This document shows, one piece after another, positions 55,265 to 64,000 of a stretch of 64,000 bases of DNA. The first letter of the stretch is position 1, and each line of letters starts with the position of its first letter. Made by a program: the position numbers and the translations under genes. The notes under the pieces were generated by a model. The model searched no databases. It saw only the letters and a list, made by a program, of their open reading frames with translations, and was not told the origin of the DNA. Location: assembly GCA_019802505.1 (NCBI GenBank), contig JAFMOC010000011.1, positions 1,505,001 through 1,569,000 on the forward strand, written 5' to 3'. Origin of the DNA: Corydoras sp. C115. Its lineage: Eukaryota; Chordata; Actinopteri; Siluriformes; Callichthyidae.

Positions 55265-57020
55265 CAATACTGTGGAGTATTTTTGTTTTGCTACAGTAAA
55301 AGAACCTTCTCAGGTTTTTTTGTGCCAATTTTAACATAAAGAAAGAATAAAATAATTTCTAGTCTCATTTACATTGTAAATGTAAAACTTATGTTATGAC
55401 TAGTAAGATCTAGAATATTCTTTGTGAATCCAAGATGCAACCAAATGTCAAGCGATTAAATGTAAAACAGCCACTTACAACATCTTTAAAAAATTGCATA
55501 GTACAATAAATGTGCATATAGCTTAAAACATATTTAAAAGAAGACACTTACTTTATTGTACTTTGTCATTAAAAAACTTTAGTTTTTTGCATTTCAAAAG
55601 AAGCAACTAAACTTTTTGTGACCTTAGTCAGATGAGCTTTAAATTTGTTATTACTGTAAAAAGGTGGATATTTGGAGTGTAAAGGTATGCTGTATTCTGC
55701 ATGAACCTTTTGTTAAGGGCCTCACGGCTTGGTACGCACTTTCCAACGCAGAATACAATGAAAAAAACTAAAATAACTAAAATTAAGAAACAAACTCTAC
55801 ACCTGAGCCGAGTTACACCGTATCTGTGAACACTTTTAAGCATGCCATGCTAAGTGTAGCTCAGTTTATATGTAGAGCATCGCCCACAAGCGAAAACAAT
55901 ACACACAAATTACATACACTGTTTCATTCAAATAAACTGTGTGGAAGGAGTTTGGGTCCCTGTGATTGACAGCAGCCCTGCAGGTTGGTGTTTTGACGTA
56001 TGTTTGTGGAAACATTTAAAACGTGCTAAAGCATATTGGGCAGAATTATCTACATCAATGCCCAGAGCTCATAAAAATGATTAATCTCCCCTACTTTTTA
56101 CACTAACTTGACTAAGCCTAAAATACGAGTTAACGTGTTCATGCTTAATGCTCCGCTCCCGAGATGTGAAATCAATCAGAACTAATCCATTGCTGAAGCA
56201 CCAATCATCTACAGTAATCATCTCTATCACGGTGTTTATGTTACAAATATGTAGCGCCGTTACATTATTCTCCCCTGGATGGGCATGGGGAACCTCCCAC
56301 GACCCTAGTAGAGGATAAAGCAGAAGAATGGAGGGATGGATGTTTATGGCTTCATAAACCTTTCCCACAATTGTATAAACACTTCATATGCTATCAAACA
56401 CTTTTAAATCTACAGAATTTAGTAACATATATAGTGCAAAATGCCACGCGTTGTAAAAGTCTAGTTTATTGTAACTCCGGTCGGCAAAAAAGAAATCTGA
56501 AAACGCTCACACTGGGCTTAGTGTATTTCCTACACTCGTTTTATTCACAACACCAAGCAAAATCACGGTCTCATAAATGGTCGGTCCGTTAAAACTGGAA
56601 TTAACTTGAAGTGTACAAACGCTACTAAAGCATTACTGCAAATATTTGTTTTGACTTTATCAAGTCATCCAAGTCTTCAAGAGACCGTACACTATTTAAT
56701 GTTATATGTTACTATTTACACTACTATTACTATTACACTATATAGCGAAAACTCTGATACATAAAAAAATACATAAAAAAACAAACAAACCAGCATACAG
56801 TGAATACAGTGAAGCCACGAAAAGTGATCCATGATATGCTTCGTATACGGTAGTGGCAGACCCTGTTTTCGAGCATTAAATAAACGTGCTAGAAATTTAC
56901 CATCACACCCCTAGTGGGTATACAACAACCAAACTATAATACTTCTTGTATTAGGACTAGGCTACAGGGATATTTTGAGGACTTGCAGGAATAATTATTA
57001 AATTGTGATCCCATATGCAT
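55265..57020. other. no gene; SINE tail fragment at 56.27 kb
   Basis: 56268-56341 is a plus-orientation SINE 3' fragment (ttctcccctggatgggcatg to gatggatg). The rest is AT-rich. Confidence 0.5.
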
Positions 57021-57027
57021 TCTCATA

Positions 57028-57135
57028 ATTCATTCATTATCTTCTGCTTAATCCTCCACTCGGGTCATGAAGGAGTTTCCCATGCCCATGCAGTGGAGAG
57101 CATTTCGGGTCAGGACAGGGCACCAGTTTCGCTTT
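57028..57135 (-). repeat. tRNA-derived SINE, 3' fragment
   Basis: attcattcattatcttctgc to ggacagggcaccag; the head half is absent. Confidence 0.8.
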
Positions 57136-57139
57136 AGTT

Positions 57140-58065
57140 AATATTTTCCTTAAGGATAAATAAATAGGAGATTGTACAAAGAAAATTTTAAAAAGATTTT
57201 AAGATTTTAGTTTGCCAAAATATCAAGTTGTATTTGTTATTAATAACTGAGAAGAGGTACACAAACTCATAGTTAAACCAAAATAAATTATCGTTAGAAA
57301 ATAACCCAATCTAAATCCCCAAGATAAGGCAATTGTACCGGGCCATAAAGTCCTGCAGCAAAAGACTAACAACAAATCTAAATTTTTAAACCAACTACAA
57401 CATTACTTTTATAATTTTTTGTAAAGGGGTTAAAAATGGCTGTTGTTACAGATGTACTAACAATTTTCTCATTCGTGGGACAATTTGTCTTCTGATGAGA
57501 CAAAACCTTAATTGTTAAATGAATCAGTGGCTAAATTTAATGATGAAACCTTTGAGATTTGATGTTTTTTTTTTAAGGTAAGTTTATTTAAGTTTAGGTC
57601 AATTTATTTATAATTTGTATAAATGAATAGCTACTTTTTTCTGTGAGATTAAAATGAATATTGTGCACCATTAAGAACTATGTGAGCAAAGTTTTTCTTA
57701 TTTCAAAGACATAATATGTAAGATGATATGGCTCTACTGAGGCCAGATCTTAACACCACTGTTTATTTGCAGAGACAAAAGGAAGTGAGACATAAAAAAC
57801 ATAGTAAGTAGTAAGACTTAGTAGTAATAATAGTAAAACAACTAAGAGAGCTTTATACTGCATACCAGTGTAGTAAAGAGAATTGCTGCTGTTTCTAAAG
57901 CAAAGGTTGGTCACACTTAGTCAGATAATAATTAGATTTAATTGTCTTATTTTATTTGATATGAAGTGTGTTAGCAAAATTAAAACACTGCATCTTTAGG
58001 TGTTAATACTGAAAATATTTTGGGTGCCTGAAACAGCATCAGTCAATCCTTGGATTTCCATTTTT
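57140..58065. other. AT-rich, no gene recognised
   Basis: No conserved exon, no repeat family named. Confidence 0.4.
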
Positions 58066-58069
58066 TATA

Positions 58070-58385
58070 TTAATTTATTCATTTATTATCTTTAACTTAA
58101 TCCTCTACGTAGGTCGCAGAGATCGTTTCGGTAGCTGTACAGATATACCCAGGACAGGGTTACAACCTATCGCTGGGCACACACACACACTCATAATTTA
58201 TGGGGCAATTTAGAGCATTCAATTTACCTTGAATCCATGGTTTTTGGACTGTGTGAGAAAAACCAAAGAACCTAGAGAAAACTCACGCACGCGGACATGG
58301 GGAGAACATGGAAACTCCACCTAGATTGGGATTCGAATCCCCAGTGCTGAGAGGTTAATGTGCTAACCACTAAGCCACTGTGCAA
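58070..58385 (-). repeat. tRNA-derived SINE, diverged
   Basis: From tattcatttattatctttaac to ctaaccactaagccactgtg. Confidence 0.83.
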
Positions 58386-58984
58386 CTTATTCATATACTT
58401 CATATTACTTCATTAATATTATTGTCATTGATATTATTATAATACTAACATTTCTGAAAGTCATTTCTACTGTTTACAGTACAGATTACAGTCACTGAAA
58501 CAAGTTTGTAAAAAGCATTTATGTTGCCAGACATTCAGCAGTAAAATATTAAAACAAATCTCAAAAAAAAAAATGAGCTGAGCCTAGATTTAAGAAAAAA
58601 AAATGTTTCCTTGATATTAGAGTTAGAGTCTCCTGACACCATACAAAGATTGTGGATATATTTTACTCAAAATGTACATGCAAGTATTTCTTGCATGTAC
58701 ATTCAAAGGAATTAAAAATATATTATGGAAAGAACAATTGGATCCATTTTCAACCGCAGGAAGACCATTAGCTGGATACAAGGTCAGTAGGGCTCTTATA
58801 ATGTACTGGAGATTTTTGTTTACAATACATTTGTTTGTGGCTAAACTGATTGGTGATAAAGGATGAATAATGACCACGTTGACCGCTTTGGCGACCTAAA
58901 TAGTTTTGCACAAAACCGTGGACCAATAGATTATTAAAACCAATCCTAGTTCTAAATCAAAGTTCTGAACTACAGAATGCTCTA

Positions 58985-59145
58985 AATTTCACCATATAGG
59001 GATGGGCATGGGGAACCCCCCTGCAACCCTTGTAGAGGATAACATTTAGACATTTACATTTAGCAGACGCTTTTATCCAAAGCAACTTACAAATGGGAAC
59101 ACCACAAGTCAGTAGTTATGGAGAAAACCAGCTACACTGGCAGAA
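58985..59145. repeat. SINE tail fragment followed by L2 3' fragment
   Basis: 58997-59042 is a plus-orientation SINE end. 59043-59145 is a minus-orientation L2 3' end (catttagcagacgcttttat, gagaaaaccagctacactg), matching the L2 at 3391. Confidence 0.75.
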
Positions 59146-59814
59146 CATAATAAATAAATAAATAAATGAATGAATCCATATTGTACTATGACATCTGGAT
59201 ATGTAATATATTTATATAATAAATTTCTTCATGTCAAGTGTAAAAAATCTAGTGGTCCATTCACAGAGGTCATTTAACTGACAAAGGCTTTCATAGCTCA
59301 TTTTTAATTAAGCATGTTTAAATGTCAGTTTGTTATTACATACATCTTTAATTTTTTAAGCCAATTAGCTCAGTAAGAATTACAGGGTTGCTGTGACATA
59401 CTCAAATGGCAGAGAAATGCAATTAACCAGTCCAGCCTGCCAGTATAAACTTAATATATAAAACTGATTCTTCAAGAGAAAACTCACGTAGACACAAACA
59501 ACAAAACTCCATTAAGAAAGGATTCGGAGCATCTTCCTTGCTGTGAAGCAGCAGAACAGCAATGTCAAACTCAATTGCACCGGGGGGCAAAACAAAGCAC
59601 AATTTAGGTAGTGGGCAGAATGGGATAAACATTTGGGATAAACATGAATGGGAATGGGAAAAAATACATGAAAAAATGAAATAAAAATACTTTCCACAAA
59701 AGAAAAAAAAAGGAAAAACAAAACATTTAGTTTTCTTTGCTCTTGGGCCACATTAGAAAAATAAACTTTTAAATGTAGTTTAATATTTTTGTTCTTGATA
59801 AAATTTCTGTGCAT

Positions 59815-59975
59815 GGGTATCCTCCCACAGTCTAAAAACACTGATTCAAGGTAAAGTGAATTGCCCCATATAATGTGTGTTTGTGTCGGTGAGTGTGCCC
59901 AGCGATAGATTTGCGCCCTGTCCTGGATGTATCTTCCCAGTGTCCGAAATGTTCTCCCCTAGATGTGCATGGGGA
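59815..59975 (+). repeat. tRNA-derived SINE, 3' half
   Basis: cctcccacagtctaaaaacac to cctagatgtgcatgggga; no head, no tail. Confidence 0.82.
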
Positions 59976-60070
59976 AATATGAGCATTAATAACAATAATA
60001 ATAGATCAATGTAAAACGATCTTGCGGGCTGGATTGAATTGTATTATAAACTTTCGTTTGACACCTATGC

Positions 60071-60073
<3 letters not shown>

Positions 60074-60137
<64 letters not shown>

Positions 60138-60138
60138 A

Positions 60139-60216
<78 letters not shown>
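60074..60216. repeat. (AT)n - A-run - (AT)n tract
   Basis: About 58 bp of AT, about 25 A, then about 58 bp of AT. The two AT arms are mutually complementary. Confidence 0.98.
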
Positions 60217-60219
<3 letters not shown>

Positions 60220-60639
60220 CTCGATTACTGCAATTTTGTAGTTGAAGAGATTAACAAGTTAATACTATAGAAAGGACTTAATTGGCATATAGCATCATGC
60301 ATCAACAGGTTGCTGGAAAAATTATAATAGTTTATAAAACAATGACTTTTTTTATAAACAATACAAAAAAAAAAAAGCACTCACTATAAATGACATCTGC
60401 TTCCCTGGAAAACTCTACACAACAAGCAGAGCACAACAGTGTGCCACTAAAAGTGAGCCAAAGCTACTATTGGTAAAAAGCGCTATATGGTGAATAGACA
60501 TACGATTTGAATGCAATCCCAAACTGTGGTCACGATCTCGGTTAATCTACGATTTGTGTACTGATAGTGTTTTATACATCTATTATAGAGTCTGTATTAC
60601 TGCGCCAAACAATTTAGAAATGAAACACATTATCAGATT

Positions 60640-61960
60640 TTCCTCCATCCATTCCTTAACGGCGTAAGAAGACACACAGCACAACAAAACAACACGTGAG
60701 GTGAAATCGGCTGGGATTTAAGAACTTTTCGAGCATAAATGTGTCTTGCATATTGTACGTGCATCTGTGTGTGCAGGTGATGGAATAACAACAGGACTCG
60801 CTTCAAATTCAAACTTGAAGGACACGCTGAAGAGAAAGTATGCGCAACGCCACGTTTGTCAGCCTGTAGCGGTTCTAGTCTCTGCACACAAGAACTTGAT
60901 ACAGTAGACTTGAAAGTATTTCCAACTTCTACGTACTTTACACAAACACAACACCACAAGGCTTATCAAAACACATCCGACCTTCTATTGTATTGGCCAT
61001 GGTAGTCCAGGCTGCAACGCACAGTCTCCGTACCGTTAAGAGAAGCAGGTGTCAGTCGTCAGCGTTCCGATTCTTCCCAAGAGCACAGGTATAGTCATTG
61101 TTCGTAGGGTTAAAAAAATCCGTTAAAATCCAGTTTGGTGACGGGTGTCCTCGGTGTGCACATTAGAGCGAACAAATGCAGAAAGCCGCTTTATTCCGTG
61201 CGCCTCCATCGCTTCCTCCTCTCTTCCTCCCCCTCCCTCCTCCTCCATCTCGCTCCTGCACTGTGCCCCTGTTAGCCCGCAGTAAAAGACAGACGGCGGG
61301 GGAAACGCTTTGCGAAAACAGACACCCCGCGTTATTAAATATCCACTCGCTACCCCGGTTTTTATAAACATTACGAAATATAATGCGAATACCACTCAAC
61401 TTATGCCGCATTCTCTCATGTATTTAAATACACACATGCCTTTAAATACAGAAATGTTAAGCTAAATCGGTCAAACATGAACAGTGTTGCCTTTTGTTTA
61501 AAAACATGTCTGCCACACCCACCCAAAGTGGTCTTTTGTAGTTTTAAAACGATTGTTTTCCCGGTCAAATGAGTCGACTGTACACAAAACTATTATTTAT
61601 TCTGTTCCTCGACATTTTTATTTACTTCACAGAACGTAACCCGAGATATAAGTACAGGAGAAGAAAGAAGATTCGAAAGTCTCTCGTTTTTCTCCTAGAC
61701 GGTGCAGTACATCCACTGAAGCGCTTTTTCTAACTCTTTGCCGTACGCGAAACTTTAGGTGAAACAAAGCCAACAGCGACGAGTTAAATCAACCGTTAGG
61801 AGTTTGAGAGGCTGAGAAGAGATTAGAAAGGATAGATTTGGGCTCGTTTGTGCACGTGCTTTTTCTCTCGTTTTTACGCAGCACACCTTTCACAACGCCA
61901 TCGTTTTGTCCAGCGCGGCCCCCGTCCCTGCAATGCTGCAGAGAGAAAAGGCCACGCCCC
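60640..61960 (-). promoter_or_regulatory. CpG-rich block, candidate internal promoter
   Basis: CpG dinucleotides are rare across most of this window but frequent here (for example gtcgtcagcgttccg, gacggcgggggaaacgc, ccgcgttatt, ggccacgcccc). The block has no interspersed repeat. A GC box (ccacgcccc) lies near 61953 and an NRF1-like tgcgcaacgc near 60840. It sits 20 kb upstream of the first visible camta1 exon. It could instead serve a gene to the right or an antisense transcript; orientation is assumed from camta1. Confidence 0.5.
60982..61000 (-). CDS. camta1: candidate alternative first coding exon of camta1 (MANTIE)
   Basis: In a CpG-rich block on the minus strand, ggactaccATGG gives a strong Kozak context (A at -3, G at +4). 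ATG GCC AAT ACA ATA GAA G is followed by gtcggatg. Splicing there leaves one base, exactly what the exon at 40654-40817 needs (G + AT = Asp), giving MANTIEDNQFRMSILE. The product would lack CG-1 and TIG but keep ankyrin and IQ regions (714 residues). The donor is weak (gtcgga, not gtaagt). This is inference: a one-in-three phase match plus Kozak context plus CpG context. Confidence 0.4.
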
Positions 61961-62017
61961 TTTCTGCATTATGACAAATCAACGATGGCAGCTGCCCTGC
62001 CTCCTCAGACTGCCTCT

Positions 62018-62430
62018 CTCTCTCACTCCGTTCATCCTCATCCTCCCTCTCTCTCTCTCTCTCACTCATTTTCTCTCTCTCTCTCATCCTCTCTCTCTCT
62101 CTCTCACTCATTTTCTCTCTCTCTCTCATCCTCTCTCTCTCTCTCTCTCTCACTCCGTTCATCCTCATCCTCCCTCTCTCTCTCTCTCTCACTCATTTTC
62201 TCTCTCTCTCTCTCTCATCCTCTCTCTCTCTCTCACTCCGTTCATCCTCATCCTCCCTCTCTCTCTCACTCATTTTCTCTCTCTCTCTCATCCTCTCTCT
62301 CTCTCTCACTCCGTTCATCCTCATCCTCCCTCTCTCTCTCTCACTCATTTTTCTCTCTCTCTCTCTCCCATTCCGTTCATCCTCATCCTCCCCCCCCCTC
62401 TCTCTCTCTCTCTCTCTCACTCCTCTCCTC

Positions 62431-62463
<33 letters not shown>

Positions 62464-62654
62464 TCTCTCTCTCACTCCGTTCATCCTCATCCTCCCTCTC
62501 TCTCTCTCTCACTCATTTTCTCTCTCTCTCTCATCCTCTCTCTCTCTCCCATTCCGTTCATCCTCATCCTCCCCCTCTCTCTCTCTTATTCTCTCTCTCC
62601 CTCTCTCTCACTCATTCTCTCTCTCCCTCTCTCTCACTCATTCTCTCTCTCTCT

Positions 62655-62685
<31 letters not shown>

Positions 62686-62735
62686 ATTCTCTCCCCCCCT
62701 CTCCCTCACTCATTCTCTCTCTCTCTCTCTCTCGG
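62018..62735. repeat. CT-rich satellite with higher-order units
   Basis: (CT)n is broken at intervals by cgttcatcctcatcctcc (about seven times) and by cactcattttctc. The long Ser/Leu frames across it (61838-62818 and the shifted one) are products of the repeat, not protein genes. Confidence 0.97.
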
Positions 62736-62789
62736 CTTCTTACACTCTGCGGAGTGGCGGCAAACCTTCTGTCTCCTGTTTAATCCTCT

Positions 62790-62900
62790 CAAGGTTCAAG
62801 AATCAAAGTTCAAAGTAGCTTTATTGAGCATGGCAGTATGTACAACAATATTGCCAAAGCATTACAACCAAGAAGACAATTAAAATAAAATCAAAATAGT
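62790..62900. repeat. retroposon-type 3' fragment
   Basis: aaggttcaagaatcaaagttc then agctttattgagcatggcag resembles a common teleost retroposon end. Confidence 0.45.
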
Positions 62901-62907
62901 AATAACA

Positions 62908-63190
62908 ATCCATCCATCCATCATCTTCCACTAGGGTCGTGTGGTGCAGGACAGGGTGCCAATCTCTTGCTGGGAACACTCACACAGACACACACTATAT
63001 AGGGCAAAATGGAACCTTCAATTTACCTTTACCATGTTTTTTGGACTGTGGGAGGAAAACCTGAGAACCCGGAGGAAACCCACGCAGACACAGGGAGAAC
63101 ATGGAAACTCCACCCTGTTTGAGATTCAATCCTGGGAATCCCCAGCATTAAGAGGCAAACATGCTAACAACTAAGCCACCATGCCGCCCT
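62908..63190 (-). repeat. tRNA-derived SINE, internally deleted
   Basis: (ccat)n tail at the left, head ctaagccaccatgccgccc at the right. Confidence 0.87.
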
Positions 63191-63269
63191 AGTAATAATA
63201 ATAATGAGGCAAATAATTGAGATTTTATAGGTAATAATAGAAATCATTTACAAAAAATTTACTTTAGAA

Positions 63270-63625
63270 AGGCGGCACGGTGGCTTAGTGGTTAGCACGT
63301 TCGCCTCTCAGCACTAGGTGGGTTTCCTCTGGGTGGAGTTTCCATGTTCTCCCCGTGTCCGTGTGGGTTTCCTCCGGGTTCTCCGGTTTCCTCCCACAGT
63401 CCAAAAACATGGAACAAGTCAATTGAGTTCTCCAAATTGCCCCATATATAGTGTATGTGTGTGCCTGTCTGTGCGTGTGAGTGTGTGCCCAGCGATAGAT
63501 TGGCGCCCTCTCCTGGGTTTTTCTGCCCAGCGCCAGAAATGTTCTCCCCTGGATGGACATGGGGAAACCCCCCCCCCCCCCCCCCCCACCCTAATATAGG
63601 ATAAAGCGGAAGATAATGAATGAAA
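63270..63625 (+). repeat. tRNA-derived SINE
   Basis: Clean head (ggcggcacggtggcttagtg) and tail (gataatgaatgaa); box B is replaced by a short rearranged piece, and a 17-C run sits near the end. Confidence 0.9.
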
Positions 63626-63629
63626 AATG

Positions 63630-64000
63630 AAATTTAGAACAGTGAAGAAGGAAGTGCATCCCTCTCCACCTCTCCACTCACACACTGACCACAGTGTCGC
63701 TCCTCACAGGGTAACCAGGACTTTTTGTACCTGCCTGTCTTTACAGCCAGGCTATGGTCACTGAGGCGGTTTACTTGGATTTCTGATGCTCATGAGATAC
63801 GGTTCTACTTTGTACACGCTTTTAATTTTACGAGGGCATTTCTTTCCCTTAACAAACAATAATGTCTCCTATCCTGTATCTCACCCTCCATTTTCATTGA
63901 CATTCTCTCACTTCTCTAATTTTCCTTTTACTCTTTTTCCCCTCCTGTCATCTTTTCTCTCTGAAAACCTTCACTGACTTCCCATTTGACTTTCTTTTTT
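63630..64000. other. right edge, no gene recognised
   Basis: T/C-rich at the very end. No exon is seen. Confidence 0.4.

Noticed and set aside
40818..60640. CAMTA1 TIG-domain or CG-1 exons in the upstream region
   Set aside because: I looked on the minus strand for the conserved TIG peptides (VLITGPW, CYCPAHDTG, SVVFEY) and saw none. They are probably outside the window, although a short diverged exon could have been missed by eye.
61123..61411. Minus-strand protein MEEEGGGGREEEAMEAHGIKR in the CpG block
   Set aside because: The Glu/Gly-rich part comes from a (GGA)n-like purine tract. No donor in the right phase was seen, so a 5' leader is more likely than coding.
61838..62818. 326-codon and overlapping 311-codon Ser/Leu-rich open frames on the plus strand
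   Set aside because: They are translations of the (CT)n-rich satellite in successive frames. The reverse strand gives equally long Arg/Glu frames, so there is no protein signal.

Overview
The window is nuclear genomic DNA from a ray-finned (teleost) fish. It is AT-rich and intron-rich, with long (AT)n and (CA)n microsatellites, Tc1/mariner and hAT DNA transposons, an L2-type LINE and about 30 copies of one tRNA-derived SINE family whose unit ends in (AATG)n. That SINE resembles the Mermaid-type elements described from catfishes, so a siluriform is my best guess; this is inference. Nothing prokaryotic is present.

The one gene recognised with confidence is the 3' half of camta1 (calmodulin-binding transcription activator 1), on the minus strand from about 40.8 kb down to a stop at 21.3 kb. 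I traced twelve constitutive exons plus one cassette exon base by base. All junctions are GT-AG and the phases chain without a break: linker/coiled segment, ankyrin repeats, a serine-rich linker, IQ motifs and the C-terminus. The exon set includes a 21-nt microexon (LTWIALK) and a 31-nt cassette exon. The cassette decides which of two frames of the terminal exon is translated, and both routes give C-termini of identical length. The CG-1 and TIG exons were not found and should lie beyond the right edge. A CpG-rich block at about 60.6-62.0 kb, upstream of the first visible exon, may be an internal promoter: it holds an ATG in strong context whose short ORF ends at a GT in exactly the phase the ankyrin-side exon needs.

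Layout. 1-8.2 kb: fragments of an unidentified minus-strand gene (a promoter-like block near 7.8 kb and a coding-start exon at 5.2 kb) with an L2 LINE carrying a 440-codon open RT frame. 8.2-17.1 kb: intergenic, dominated by SINEs, a Tc1 remnant and an LTR-like direct repeat. 17.2-21.3 kb: a repeat-poor stretch that fits a long camta1 3' UTR. 21.3-40.8 kb: camta1 exons, with SINEs, Tc1/mariner, LINE pieces and microsatellites in the introns. 40.8-60.6 kb: a large intron or upstream region full of nested transposons (Tc1 in SINE, hAT in SINE, SINE in L2). 60.6-64 kb: CpG-rich block, a 0.7-kb CT-rich higher-order repeat, then more SINEs.

Most of the long open frames in the window are not genes. 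They come from SINE bodies, microsatellites or transposase remnants. What can be supported as protein coding is camta1, the unidentified start exon near 5.2 kb, and the LINE reverse transcriptase.
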